A stretch of 64,000 nucleotides of DNA from Melanocharis versteri (lineage: Eukaryota; Chordata; Aves; Passeriformes; Melanocharitidae), in the NCBI GenBank assembly GCA_013397845.1, contig VZTG01007081.1:369172-433171 (forward strand). The letters run 5' to 3'. The notes below the pieces were generated by a model. It had not been told where the DNA came from, ran no database searches, and saw only the letters and a program-made list of their open reading frames with translations. The position numbers were made by a program, and so were the translations under genes. Below, piece by piece: positions 33,751 through 47,200 of this stretch. Each line of letters opens with the position of its first letter. The stretch's first letter is position 1.

Positions 33751-35768
33751 CCTGATACTTTCCTCTCCTCCTCACTTTATAAAGTTAAACACTGTCTGAG
33801 ATTTATTGCTGTGAAAAGGAAAGTTAACCACATAATCAATAAAAAAAAAATCCAATTACAGTCTATGGTGAAGCAACACTGCGTATAATAAAAGTCTCAC
33901 TTCCAAGGCCTTACCCCACTCGGCAGCTCAGTTATGCAGGGGAGATTAAGTCACACAGCCCTGAACGTGAAACCAGCGGCGCCAGGCTGGGCTCCAGCTC
34001 CCAGCAAGGCAGGGAACGTTTTCCTGCTGCTGGGAAGGGAACGGGAAGCACAGACACTGCACAAAGCCTGACTGGAACCTCCTCCATCAGCTCCCAGCAA
34101 GCACCACCGAGTGCTGAGCAGCCTCCCCTGCAGCCCTCCCTGCCTGGAAAGGCATTTCTCTCAGTTTAGGTGACTCTTTTCAAGGCTCATATGGGAATTT
34201 CTCCCTTTCTTTCCATCAGCCACCATTCATCGAGGTGGAGCTTTTGCTACCTCTAGGAAGTATTCCCAGCAAACCCATTCCCTGGGTTGCAGACACTCCG
34301 ACAGTCCATGCTGCAGCTGGGACTCTGCGATACAGTAGATTTGGGGGGGAAATTGCGCAGCTCTAAGCCAGAGGAGAAACCATAACCACCTCATTTGCAG
34401 AGCACAGAAGGGCTTTGTAGATTTTCAACCTGGCTCGGCCCCCGTTTATCACAGGGCACCGAGGAAATCAGAGCTCATCTCAGTTCCTCGCCTTGAACCA
34501 GAAGGATGAGAGTTTCAGTGGGAAATAATTTAGTGAAATAATTTCGTATCTATAAAAAAATGCACACTCGTATCACGCCATGAAGAATGATTTTAAATGC
34601 TGAAAGCATCAGACCATAGTTTCATATTCCTTACTTTAGGATGACCACTCTGCTACATCTTCTGGCAACATGCATTTTATTTGAATTGGGCAGGAACAAA
34701 CTGGCAAGAAATACTTCTATTCCTGTTTGAGGAGAAAGGTGATGCCTGGTTCGTGGTGAAATCAGGATGACAGTGCTGGGTCCAGCTGCAGTCTTCCAGG
34801 ACAAAGTTATCCCTTCTAAATTTGTGACTACATTAGAGTCAGAGGGTTTCTAGGACATCAGCACTTTGTGTCGTATGACCATGGACTTTTTAAAATCCAA
34901 AAATAAATCCCAAATCAAGATTCACCTTCCATGGAACCACTGTTTTAGTTCTCCTTGCCATAGTAGAAAGAGTATCAGCACTGGGACAACCTACACATGA
35001 CATAACATCATGTTTTAGCAACGCCACAGGAAAGCTGAAGTTGTGACTTGTCCCATGAAGTCACTGACAGGAGGTTGTTCACACCATATGATGGTACAAG
35101 AAAAAATGTGACGTGTAAGAGAACACTTCTGCTAGAACATGCAGAGCAGAGAGGCGAGGGAGCAACACGAGCCCTCACAGCACAGTTTTAGCATCACAAG
35201 GCAACACTGAACATGCCAGAGTAGATGGCAATGACCTTCAGACTGGGTAACGTCCGAAATTAACCAGTCTGCTGTCATCTACACCAGTATCAACCAGGGC
35301 ACAGCTCCCTCACCAGGGAAGGGAGCAGCAGGATTGCTCTGCCCCAGCTCAGCAGGGAGGGGAGGCAGCAGGGCCCCGAGCTCCTGTGGGACAGACAGGA
35401 GGGGACAGCAGCTGCTGATGTCCCCAGCCCTGAGCCGTGCCTGGCAAGCAGCCTGGGCATCCTGAGCAGTCACCTAAAGATGATCTCTGCCAGAAAATGG
35501 CTCCTGGTCTCCTCACAGATTATCTGTGGCTTGGAGTTTGTTCTTAAAGAAGAACAAGGAAAGGTGTCGTGGACATTGGGAAAATATAGTTTCTTTTCTG
35601 GATTTTAGTCTAATCTTTAGTCTAGTTTTAGCCCTAAAGAAAAGGCAATCACCAAACAAAAAGCATCTGATTTTTCTTTTTATTTGGGTTTTGTCCCCCA
35701 CTATCCATGTTGCAAATGGTTCATGGCTAGCTGAGTAACAAGAGAGGTTCTTTCTTAAACAGCATAAA
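33751..35768. other. Single-copy DNA, no gene seen
   Basis: Unique sequence with no recognised repeat. Locally GC-rich near 33960-34150 and 35280-35470. Confidence 0.5.
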
Positions 35769-35895
35769 TCAGTCACTGCTGCTGGACCATTTTACAGAAC
35801 GACTTCCAGGAGTGGTGGATTCTTCACGGAAAACAACTGCCACTGCAGCTGCACTTAGAACTACTCCCAGGGCAACAAACGAAACAATGCCCATC
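35769..35895 (-). other. Unrecognised possible terminal exon with membrane-like segment
   Basis: On the minus strand a CTTTCAG acceptor-like site (ending at 35896) precedes 41 codons and a TGA at 35769-35771. The peptide contains a hydrophobic stretch, MGIVSFVALGVVLSAAAVAV, then a charged tail ending VKWSSSSD, the layout of a single-pass membrane protein C-terminus. The frame is also open upstream to 36275, but that part looks random. The polypyrimidine tract is weak. I do not recognise the protein and chance is quite possible. Confidence 0.2.
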
Positions 35896-37129
35896 CTGAA
35901 AGCACCTATTTTGATTTGAGGCCCATTCCTGTTTGTACTGCTGCTCCTGTGCTGCTGTGGTCCCACCAGACCCAGCTGCAGCTGAACTGCCCACGGGACA
36001 GCTGCCAGGCAAAGAGCACCTCCTGCTCTGCAAATGCCTTCCATGGAAATTCCTTCGAAGACCTGCCTTCCAAGGCCTGGAAGGGTGCAGGTACCAGATG
36101 CTGTTTTCTCCAAGTGGGGAGAAGACAGGAGGAGAGTGACAGTCTCGAGGCACAGTCCACACATGAGGCAGGAGCAGCACTGCAGCACCAAGGCTGTTAT
36201 CTGATAGTCTGCCACAAACCTCAGGCTGTGCCTTCTCCTCTCTCCTGGCAGTTCTGCAGAAAGCTGCAGCAGCACCTCGGCAGCTGCTGATCACTAGCCC
36301 AGCTTTCCTCCCTCCTGATGCAGGCTGGGCCTCTCACCCAGGTTTTCTGAGAGGAACAGCTGCCAGGAGAGCAACGCTGACTCTCACTGGAGCATCTCAG
36401 TCCCACCGTGCAGGCTGCACACATCCACATCCTCTGTCCTGGGATGCCTGAAGACACGGAGGTTACACAATGCCCAGGATCAGGGATGCGTGGAGCACAT
36501 CCAGAGAAAACTGCTCGTGCATGTTCTTGACAAGATCCCCAAGCCATGCAAGGAGCTCAGAGCCCTGGGCTAGGACACATCCAAGCAAAGCCAAGGGGCT
36601 GCTGAGTTTATCAGGAGAAGTCTGAGAAGTCTTGGATAAACTTTGCTGGACACAAGAGCTGGTCGAAGGAAGGGGATGAAGGCTGGAGACACGAGGCAGT
36701 TCCATCTCTGGCTGGGCTGAACCCATTCCTTACTCCCTGTCACCCCGCCAGTCACAGCTGCCTGGGGATTGGGAGCTGCCAAAAGCACTGAATCCGTGTC
36801 TTCTTCGCACTCGAGAGCAGCATTCTTGGATGCAGACGTTAACACTTTACCCTAACCCAATTAATACCTAGTGTTCAGTCACAGCACTGATTAACATGTT
36901 GTTCACAGTGATTAAAACATTTCTTCTCCATTACCATACAGTTAAATGCTTGGAAGAGAGCTGCACTTAATGGGATACCGGCAAGGTTGCAAATCATGGC
37001 TGTCACACTTGGGGAGGGGAAGGAAAAATCCAGCCTTTTTTCCTGCTTCTCCCTCTTCTTTTAGAGTTGCTAATTAAGGGCTGACTTTTTGGGCAGAGAA
37101 AGAGGGGGGTGGAGGATGGGGAAAAGGAA
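35896..37129. other. Single-copy DNA, no gene supported
   Basis: Moderate-GC unique sequence to about 36830, then AT-rich. Overlapping frames on both strands at 35900-36850 lack domains. Confidence 0.45.
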
Positions 37130-37640
37130 CTTTAGGTAATTGAAAGAATCCAATTCATGCAAGTGCCCGACTGGTGCTAACCTACATCATTAAAGTCGCC
37201 AGCTAACAAACATCAAACACAGGCCAGTATTAATGAAGCAGATGTATTAATTTCCGATTTCTGAGAAAGCTCAGCAACTGGCTGGCTCGCCAGCTTCCTC
37301 TCCCTCTCCCTCCCTCTCTCTCCCTCTCTCCCCATCTGACAGCACTATTAATGATCTTTAATGCCCCACAGGCACTAATGGGTCCCGCTGGGAGTCCAGA
37401 AATACTGCAATTTGTATTGAGGATTTAGACATAACAAAAAAAAAAAGGGGGAAAAAAAAAGAGCCCTCTGCTCTGGGGAGCAGGCGCTTGATCAGTCGCT
37501 TCCCCCTGTGGAATAGCACAACAGAATAATAAATGACAGCTCTGCGATTAAATCAAGCCTTCTGCTTTAAGTGCCAGAGAGTGTGTGATTGTCACTAACA
37601 ATCTACGGCTTGTTAACACCGCTGGGCTATGAGCAAACAG
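37130..37640. promoter_or_regulatory. Candidate conserved noncoding (enhancer-like) block
   Basis: This block is dense in homeodomain cores (TAGGTAATTG, AGTATTAATGAAG, TGTATTAATTTCC, CTATTAATGATCTTTAATG, GCGATTAAATC) and in TALE-type TGACAG sites (ATCTGACAGC near 37335 and AAATGACAGC near 37533). It has no coding or repeat signal apart from a CT-rich tract at 37297-37332 and an A/G tract at 37437-37462. This composition is typical of developmental enhancers in gene deserts. Conservation has not been tested. Confidence 0.35.
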
Positions 37641-37738
37641 CAGTCAACACTCCCCACCCCCGGAATGGAGGCGGGCTACCTATTACTGCATTTATCCAGC
37701 TCTCTATCCGGAGGGGAAACAATTCCCTCTTGGCATGG

Positions 37739-37790
37739 CTTGGGGAGGGGGGTGGGGGGGTTGTTATTGTTATTGTTGTTGGTTTTAAAT
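37739..37790 (+). repeat. G-run with quadruplex potential plus TTG/TTA microsatellite
   Basis: GGGGAGGGGGGTGGGGGGG at about 37742-37760 satisfies the quadruplex rule on the plus strand (four G-tracts with one-base loops). It is followed directly by a TTATTG/TTGTTG run to about 37785 that contains two ATTGTT SOX-type cores. It adjoins the candidate enhancer block on its right side. Confidence 0.7.
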
Positions 37791-40700
37791 AACTTTCGTT
37801 ATTCATGTATTGAAAACCTGAAGGGAAAAGCGAGGTGGAGGGAGAAAAAAGCCATCTGCTGCCACGTTCAATCAGGCAATTACTCCTGGAATATTCGAGT
37901 GCAGGACACCACCCATCCCCTGCTGGTCCCCACCAATGCCCCAGGCCCGCGGGAGCAGCGCTGGGAGCAGGAAGGGATGGAGGAAGGAGGGATGTGGGTT
38001 CCTCCCAGCACTCTGCAAACCTCACCAGACTCTCCCTGATTTTAGCAGCGGTCACAGCAATCCATTTGCGTTGTTTAGCTCAGGACAAGTTGGGTGTCTC
38101 TGCCTTCACCCTCATCAGTCCATTAAGGTTTAGATTCTGCTCATTTTAGCCAGCAAAGAAAACCCAACAGGCCTCGTATCTAAAGCTCCATTTGGCCACG
38201 GATGCTCCGAGTGGCAACAGCAGCCCAAAAAAAGCCTGGCTGGTACAATATACACCCAGAGCCCAAGGACCTCCTCCCATTCAAGTCAATCCCCAAACTC
38301 CCACCGAGTTCAAAGGAAGCAAGCCTGAGCCCCCAGGCTGTTTCTGAATGTGCCAACAGCATGAATTATCTGAGCAGGATAATAATTTTTCTTAGCCAAA
38401 AGGCAAGGTATCCTTCTTACAGATACAAACTTCAAATATTACCCCACTGTTTCAGTTAGACAGAGACCAAAGAAAGGCGCAACAGCTTCTTATCATGGAG
38501 CTTTCTGTTCAGATGGAAATATATCAGGGGTAAAGCTTTAACTCTGACACTGGCTGTCCAGATGTTTTCATAACACCAATAGCATTTGGAATTTCATCTG
38601 CAAAATTACTCATATCTTAAGCATTGTAGATTTATGGATTAGATATAAAGAGACTTTTTGACTCCATCCAACAGAAGAAAGCAGCAGATGGAGAGGAGGG
38701 CTGGGCAATAAAAAAAAAAAATCAGGAACATCCACTTTCCCCAAAACAATTCCTTAAAAATTGGCCTTCATATCTGCCTCCAGATGAAATGGAGGTGCTG
38801 TTACATGCAATTTAATTACAACGTACTTCTAGATGGGAATGGAATGAGTCAGAGTTTGGGTTTTAAATACTGCTACCTGAAACTTTTCTAACTTCATAAC
38901 CAGGCTGTTGATTCGGCAGTGCAGATTGGTGTGCCCGAACTTTCATCATGCTCATACAACACACACAGAGCCATTTATTATGTTTCTCCTCGGCTCTCAG
39001 AGTTAGGCAAAATACCCTGAAGACCTATAATAAACTCATGATTTCTTGGAGGAACAATTTAGGTTATTTTTAAATGTAGATCTTAAAAGTTGTAGGATTA
39101 CTGGATGGGAAGATATCAATCAAGTGATTCAAAATGTCCATTCTCCTTAAGTGAGTGATGTATCTTCTTTCTTCTTGCCTGTCTTCTCCTCTTTTCTGTG
39201 TCAGTCATACATCCTGGCTGCTATTCACACTTCATTCACAATCCTCTGTACCTATAATCTCTGTTATTTGGCTGTCGACTCCTCATGCCTCATTAGGCAT
39301 GTTTGACACCTGCACCTAATACCTTTTCACTGGCAGTGCAGGACAGCTTTTGACAAGAACAGATATTTTTCCACAGTAGCTGTAAAGAAGGTCTTCCCAG
39401 TGTGTACCTTGTGTATTTTATGGGGTTAATGTGATTTTTCCCTGCTTATTCAATAAACTTACATCTTATTCCACTCTCCTTGTTAGACACAAGTGGATTT
39501 TCTTTGTCCTGGACAAAAGGATGTGTGCACGTGTCTGTGAGAGTGTAAAGCTGCAGGAGCAAAGCAGTAATTTGGGCCAATGGGGCCTGCATTAAGTACC
39601 CAAATCAACACAAACGTCTGCACGTCTGTGTGCCTATTTTAAAATAGTATAAACCTAATTAACATGATAGCTTTTCTATATATAGGCATAGATGACATTA
39701 CTTCTAAAGAAAACCCTCCTATTAATTTGACTTGAACTACTTAAAATAGAGCACCAAATTACGAGAATTCCTGGACTAATAAATTACTGTACCACTCAAG
39801 AGCATGAAACGAATTCTTTTGGGACTGTAACTTGATTTGCTGAAGTGCAATGAGTGGTTGCTCAATATCATAAATGAGTTAAAAACCTGTGAAAAGGTCC
39901 AGGGTCAGCACAAGTCACACACGATCCTGCACGCCACTCATTTAGGGAGGTTGGTGCTAATTGAGGAGAACCTCACTGGGAAGTGCCGACCCAAAATGAA
40001 AGGTGCACACAAAATGTGTGAGGATGGTTTGGGCTGTGGCTGGGGGAGATGGAGCCTGACACACCCACACCAGCCTGGCCAGACAAATCCCTCCACCTAC
40101 CAGTAAACACCCAACAGGTCTGGAGGCCTCAGCGTTTCCAGTGATGACTAAAATACGAGGATAAAGGGGCACTCCTCTCTTACGCTGGTTTTTTCATTCC
40201 TATTAGAATAAAAATTGTGAAGGGCAACTCGGTTTTGGCTTGGCTCCTTTCCCTTGCAACTGAGCAAAGCTGGAACTGATTTTTCAACAACATTCAGCCT
40301 CTCTGTCAAAATCCAGCTCTGTGCTGTAAACTGAGAAAAACAGCCCAGTGCTACAGGGAGAAGGATTCCATCCTTCTGTGTCCTGAGCCTACGCAGATTT
40401 GCTGGTACCTTCCCTACCTGGGCTGGGGTGCTGTAGCTGGGGGAACCAGGTCACGTTTTCAGAAATAGTCATTTCAGTAATGTCAAACAAGATTTTCCTG
40501 CAGCTGTTTTGCAGTTTCCTTTGGTTCTTCAGACCAGCTGAAAGGAGTCAGGATAAAAGCAATCTGAGCACCTTCGGCACACCGCGAACTCGGGACCAGG
40601 GATGCACGCTGCCTTTTCTATTTTCTCCTAAATTATAGCTCTTTTGTTGTTGTTTAATTTCTCTTTCCAGTTCAGTGCCAAGGCAAATGTGAGCAAAGGT

Positions 40701-41664
40701 TGAAATGGCAACTTTAGAATAACAATAATAATACTAATAAAAAAAAGAATAAGCCCCAGGAATGAAACATAATGATTCCAGCCCCGTCCCCATGCACACC
40801 GTGTGGCCGGTCCTTTAGAAGACCTCCCCTGCTATGTTCTTGTACAAAGGAAACTATCTGCTTCCCACATCTGGCATTATATTTGGCTGTCCTCACATTA
40901 AAATTAAATTCTGATAAAAATGGGCATAAAGGCACAAGGGTTAGTAGGAACCAGCTCGCAGCAGTATTGATGAGAACAGCTTGCAGCTGGAAGCCTGAGA
41001 TAACACAGTTTGTCAGAACGCTGTCACACAGCTGCCTGCATAATGAGGGAAGGAAAAAAATGCTCTTTCATTTGTTATCAGTTGAAATCTCTAAAAGAGA
41101 TGCATCATTTAGAAGTAGCCTGACTAATGGTCAAGTTCTACAGGGATGCAGATGGGATGTGGAAAATATTCCCCACCAGCAAAGCCCTAGGCTCCATCAT
41201 CCTTAGCAGCTCGAGCTGCTGCCAATGCAAGTGGACAGGCCAGCAAGTACCTTTTGCTGTGTAAAATGGGATCTCAGATGATGAGCTGGGGTTTTAAAAG
41301 GTGCCAGTGGTAAAATCCAGCTGTTAAAGTGATTTTGCTAGGACTGTCACTCTCATGCCTCTCTTTGAAAAGCTACACACTTAGGGAATAGAGTCTCTCT
41401 TCATTTAGGATTAACTCAGCCTAGCACAACTGGAGCAAAATCACTCCTAATTTACACGGCTGGCAGGGAAGGCTCAGACCCATAAATCTTTGGAAATACA
41501 TAAGGCACATTCTTGCAACGTATAAATTTATTCAGTTAAAAATAATCGTTTTAAAGCACCATTTTAAAATTAATTTCCAGTTCTTCAGAATTCCCAGCCA
41601 TCCTTTCAGGCGGATCAGTATGGAAAAAGGAGGATGATGCACCTCAGGAGCTGCTGGAGGTGGG
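37791..41664. other. Single-copy DNA, no gene supported
   Basis: Mostly AT-rich unique sequence. 39600-39790 is rich in TAAT cores. A 144-codon plus frame at 40772-41206 shows no recognisable domain. A possible very old repeat relic (AAATCACTCCTAATTTACAC, about 41439-41458) is too short to call. Confidence 0.45.
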
Positions 41665-41712
41665 ACCAAGGGCCCATCTAGACCAGTGTCCTGTCAGTGA
41701 CTGCTGGAAAAA
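41665..41712. mobile_element. Possible ancient amniote repeat fragment
   Basis: AGGGCCCATCTAGACCAGTG followed by TCCTGTCAGTGACTGCTGG resembles a widespread old reptile/bird repeat with the core 'GGTCCATCTAGCCCAGTATCCTGTCT...GACAGTGGC'. The family name is not certain. Only this core is recognisable. Confidence 0.4.
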
Positions 41713-43550
41713 GACCTCCACCCAAGGGCACCCACCACAGACCTGCTCATCAGGGGAGCTTCCTTTTGTCCTCACTATTTGCCAACACTCAGTCTGTGAC
41801 ATTCACAAGGGGAAAAAAATGTCTTTACTCAGACATTTCCAAGACTATTTTCTTCGGATGGACAACATCGAGACAGGAAGTCAAACAGGAAAACCTCTGA
41901 CCAATTTATTGCTGTCAGAAATCAGATGTCTGGATACCAAGTTTGAACCCATCCAAGTATTACGGTGAGACAGTTCAGGCTATTTGTGCAGTGTCACAAA
42001 AATAACCCCCAGAGCTCAGAGCACCTGCAGCAGGTGGGGAGGCAGGAATGGCAAAGGAGAGCAGAGACTCTTGGCTTCCAACAGTGACACGAACTGTAAT
42101 TTGTTCAACTGGTTTTGACAGGTAAAACTGGGTACACGGGACATGAAGGAGAGGGGACAAGGCCCCAGAGGTGTCAGGTATTGACTGTGACCTTTCACAG
42201 AGGAACACCTTCGCCGTGTGACCAGCTGACTGTGCCGTTAAAAGGCCAAGCACTGCTGAAGGTATTTTTTCTCCCCTCACCAAATGTTAATCTGTGCCGA
42301 GCGGTTCTCAGGGACTTCAGAAGGTTCCCAGCCTTCCACAGAAATCTCCTTCAGACTTCCACTGAATTGTGAAAAACAATTCTTATGATTTAAAGGGAGT
42401 CATATGTATTATTTCTCCTGTCTCTCTCCATTTCTAAAGGCATCAGGGATGGTTTGGTGATTTTGATGTGTCTCTCCCCTCTCTTTACATCCCTCATGTG
42501 TTGCTCATTTTCTCCATTCCATTTGGCTTACAAGCCATCCTCTGTCATGTCCTGTTTCCTGATCCTTTACCCTTGTACTCTGCATTGCTGCTGCACTTCA
42601 AAGGGGGTTTGTGTCTCACCGAGGAGGGAAACAAGGGCAGCTCCAGACAGCACTGCACTGACTACAAAGCTGTTTCTGCAGCAGCACAAGCCTTGCCCTA
42701 CTCGCACGTGCTGCACTGGCTTCTGCAAGTGCTGGGATAACAAACAGCTCTGATTCTGAAAGGTGTTTTTCCTTACCATCTTTCTGGACTTTCTGAAAGA
42801 TAGATATTGAGTTCTTTTTATTTATTTATTAAAATTTCTGGGCTTCAAGCGATCCACTTATAAAAAGGGAAACTAAGAGGAAAAATAGGAAAATGGCGCA
42901 TTGAAATAGGAATATGGCATAACTAAAACGGAGTGTGGTTAAAGAATGACAACTTAAAACCAAGAGAACCAAAAGCTTCATATTAAAGGGAGGAAAAATT
43001 AATAAAAGTTCTAAATCATTGAAATAGCAACACAAAAATTCCCTCCTTTTAATCAAATTTCGCAGATACTTTTATGTAAGTTCCAAAATCATGGTATTTC
43101 CCAGATTTTTGCCCTTTACCATGAATGATGCCCTGAGCCTACAGTACCTTCCACTACTACAGTTCTGAGTAGAGCTGTGCTGGCTGTAAGAACAGTTTTA
43201 GAGTGTTTTATGGAAAAGAAGAAAATACCACACAAAATTTTTAGGGTTGTCCCCTAAAAAACCTCTTCCCCCATCTACTGCACCCTTTTCAGCCTGCACC
43301 CAACTCATCCAGACTGGCTTTAAAGTCCTTACCCAGATGGTGCCTCTGGGCTGGCCTTTACCTTCAGACCTGATGGAGGAAGCAGGGTGGAGAAATCAGA
43401 AACTGGGAAATGGGATGTGCCTTCTGCTGCTGCTGAGCTTCGCTCTCCTCACACAGGAAGCTCCAAAGGGAGGGGAAGGAGGGACATCTGGGAGCTCTGT
43501 GCGGGGTTATCCCGGCCTGGAGCAGGGTGCCAGGGAAATGGTGCTGCTTC
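41713..43550. other. Single-copy DNA, no gene supported
   Basis: No recognised repeat until the CR1. 42820-43060 is AT-rich. Frames at 42454-42753 lack domains. Confidence 0.45.
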
Positions 43551-44220
43551 TGAGTGGGAAGGGACCCCCAGGGATCATCCAGTGCAGCCCCTGGCCCTGC
43601 ACAGACCCCCAGCAATGCCACCCTGGGCATCCCTGGGAGCTCCTGAAGCTCTGGCAGCCTCGGGGCCGGAACCATTCCCTGGGGAGCCTGGGCAGTGCCC
43701 AGCACCCTCTGGGGAAGAACCTTTCCCTGATCTCCAGCCTGAGCCTCCCTGGCCCAGCTCCAGCCGTTCCTGGGCCCTGTCCCTGTCACACAGAGCAGAG
43801 ATCAGAGCTGCCCCTCCTGTTCCCCTCACCAGGAAGTTGTACCTGTGATGAGCCTCCCCTCCCTCTCCTCTGCTCCAGCTGAACATTCCAAGTGCCCTCA
43901 GCCGCTCCTCTTAAGGCCCTTCCAGACCCTTCCCCATCCTCGTGGCCTCCTCTGGACACTCTCTAATGGCTTGATGTCCTTTTTATGCTGTGGTGCCCAA
44001 ACTGCCCCAGCTCTGGAGGTGAGGCTGCCCCAGCCCAGAGCAGAGCAGGACAATCCCCTCCCTGCCCCAGCTGGCACTGCTGGGCCTGGTGTCCCCAGGA
44101 CAGGGATGTCCCTCCTGGCTCCAGGGCACTGCTGGCTCAGATCCAGCTGGCCATTGACCCTGCAGAGTCAGCAGGCACTGCCTGTCCAGCCCAGAGGTGC
44201 CCTGCTCCATCTCCCAGGGC
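43551..44220 (-). mobile_element. CR1 LINE, longest copy in window (~670 bp), minus orientation
   Basis: Reading along the plus strand, the reverse complement of the CR1 3' region runs in order: GAGTGGGAAGGGACCCCCAG, GGCCCTGCACAGACCCCC, GGGGAAGAACCTTTCCCTGA, AGCAGAGATCAGAGCTGCCC, TGTGATGAGCCTCCCCTCC, CCTCTGGACACTCTCTAATG, GAGGTGAGGCTGCCCCAGCC and CCATTGACCCTGCAGAG. It reaches from the 3' UTR into the end of the reverse-transcriptase ORF2 region, but small indels break any frame. The 3' octamer tail is absent or degraded and the 5' limit near 44220 is approximate. Confidence 0.92.
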
Positions 44221-47200
44221 AGAAAGTCCAAAGGCAGAGTGACAGCTGGGGCTCCCAGGACGGTGTGAGTTGCTGTGCTGGGCATTCTTCGCTCACGTGG
44301 AATTTCTCTCCCATAACTCTGAGGTGTGCTGCTCTCCTTGGCAAGCGCAGCTCTTGTTAACATCACGGGGCGAGCTGCACGGTGCGTGGGTGTGATTTAA
44401 TGCTCCAGTGAGCTCCAGCTCTCACTCAGCCCCTCATCTGGGGACACACACTCCCATTTTCTCCTCTTGACTCTGCTGTATGTTGTTTTGGGGACCAAAT
44501 GTGTGAAAACAGGAAAGGAAAGGCATACCATTAAGAATGCTTGGGTTTTTTAAAGATATCTGGGAGTTTAATCCACCTTTGGCATCAGTGCTATGATCTG
44601 CCTGTAAAACACCTGTCCAGCACTGCAATCCGGAGGCCACCCACTGCTCCAGGCAGCCTTTGGGTGCACACAGGGCAGCAGAGGCAGGCCTGGGATGGCA
44701 CTCTGGCTGTGTGCAGGAGTGCTGCAGAGCATCAGGGAGAGGTTGTTCTTCCTCGCAGCTCCCTGAGGATTATGGATTAAGAAAAGGGAAGCCAGATAAA
44801 CCCTATCTCACTTTTTTCTCCCTAGGCCATTGTACCTACTACTGACATTTGTCGAAAGTCTGTTCTGGGAAATGCAAAGATTCTCATAATGCTGGTGAAC
44901 CCTCAGGTTTTGAGCAGTAACCTGTCCTCTAGGCACCTGATTTCCAGTAGTAAGCACATAGGTGTTAGCATTGAAACTTGTCTGCTCAACCTGTGTGACA
45001 CCACACCTCCAAACCTCTGCCCTCTCTGCCTCACAGCAGAACAAATCAGCTCCTCAAAACGTGCCCACCTACGGTTGGAGGGAGCTGGATGCTCTGCCAC
45101 ACCACAGCTGGCTCCAGTGGCAGCAGGAACTTCACAGAGCCCGAAGTTACCTTGGCAGCCATGATTTACAACAGTATTTCAGTGAATCTAATCAGAAGTG
45201 TGAATACTCCTCTCCTATCTGGCACACATCGTTGGCGTTCTAATTATTCACACATTTTGGCAAGCATTATGGTGTTCCCCTACCAAGCTCCTAATCCCTG
45301 CAGATCAGTTAAAATAAATGAAAGAGAGAATCAAAAGGCACTTAAAAATTCAACGGTTCTCTAAATGGGTTTGAACAGGCTCCAGATTATCAGTTGTTGC
45401 AGTTGACTAGCACTTAAAATTAGGCCCTCCCCTCCAACACACCTCACATTTCCCCTTCTCTTTTAAAGGAACTGTCTGCTAGTCCCATTCCTGGATGTAC
45501 CAAAATGTCTAAATGAGTAAAAAAGGAAAATATATGCACATCACCTATATTCAGTGTATACTGCTAAACGTTGAGGTTGGTAGTCTGAATGTGAAGCTAT
45601 TAACTGCGATGAGAACAGATCCCAACATGCAAAACAATCACAGAACATGCTAAATCAGGAAAGTGTGGTAAACCCCAAGTTGTCCTTTAGTTATTTCTGT
45701 GTGGCAGAAATATCCCAACACCAGGGAATGAGCTGCTGTCTTACAAAAGCAACGTAACGTTCAGATCCATCCTATTTGCAGTCATTAAAAATGCACATTC
45801 CTTAGTGCGTATGAAATATCTGCAGAAGAGCCCTCCTACGTGTGTTACCCTGCCAGGCAGTTCACTGTGCCCATGCAGACATTTACTGGCTCTCTTCAAA
45901 GGCCCCTGACTGCTGCTCCCACTCCTTCCCCCTGGCCAGGCTCTCCCCTCCCAGGAAATCCACTTTGGCACAGGCGCCCCAGCCCTGATTTCCCTGCAGC
46001 CCCTGGAGCCAGCGCTACCCCTCGCCCTCACCCTCCTTCCTGCATACAATTTTCTGCTCCAGCTGCTCTCCGTGACCCAGTAAGCAGAGCTGGGAATAAA
46101 CTCTAACCTCTCCACTTCAGGTAGTTTAGCATTTAGGTCTCAGAGCCAGCTTTCTGCTGGACCCTCCGTCACTCACACACATCCACATCCACACTGTCAT
46201 ACTTTTATATTCCATGGAGTTGTTTCTCAGCCAGGTATTTATGAGAGAAAAGGCTGCTTTATACTGCACTGTTCTTTTCCGTCTCCCTTCCTTGCTCCCA
46301 GGTGCCTTGTGTAACTGTGATGCTTTTGTTACCACCTCGGCATCCTCCCAATGCAAACAGCACCCACACACGGCTATTTATTAAAGGCTCCGAACACTGA
46401 CGTACCTCTGTGTTCAGAGGAAACACCAAAGCAGTCAAAATGTTGATGTTTCACACGTATGAAATAACACAGGACAGGTCAGCACCTCGAAATGACTCGT
46501 TTTTAGGTGTCACCATGGAAACGGGCCAAGATAAATCTCCACATTACGAACACCAAGGGTCTTGGAGTGACTCCTGGTAAAATGCAGAACTAAAAGGAAA
46601 GGGGAGATGCTAATAAACACATATGTGAAGACCCTAATAAAAAGGATGTTTTCATGCTTATGTGTAGTTGGTGAGAAGGGGAGGCTAATTTCTTATTTGG
46701 TGTAAGTCACACAGCATCATGAAGCTCATCAGGATTGTGCAGATTTACACAGAATGAAGATCCCTATTGTGGTGTTCTCCACTTCCACTTGTGAGAAGAG
46801 AGAGCTGGTCATGCATCAGTAACACAGCAGTTCTAGTTCACTGGGAGCTGCAAGCCTGTTCTGGAGGATGGGGAAGAAGGAAAGCAGAAAAAATGGAAAG
46901 ATAAAGTGGTGGAGAGGGAAAATGTGAGTGATTGACTGACATGAGTGTCTGAGGGCATGTGCACGATCTCCTCGGCGCTCTGCTAAGACAGCCCAGTCTG
47001 GCAGGTCTAGCTGAACACATCCACTCAATGGAAACAGTTACTCACAAAAATGTCACTTTCTTGAACACTGAATCCTTTGAAATCAGACAGTAAACGCATT
47101 AACATATCCATACATATTTACAAGTAATTTAATTATGAGGTCAAATACTGCTGGCTATATATGTCAACTTTCATGTACATATTTTGATTAATCAACAATT

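Noticed and set aside
43247..43886. 211-codon plus frame and opposing minus frames
   Set aside because: They overlap a decayed CR1 LINE; translation of CR1 3' sequence gives these Pro/Gly/Ser-rich frames.
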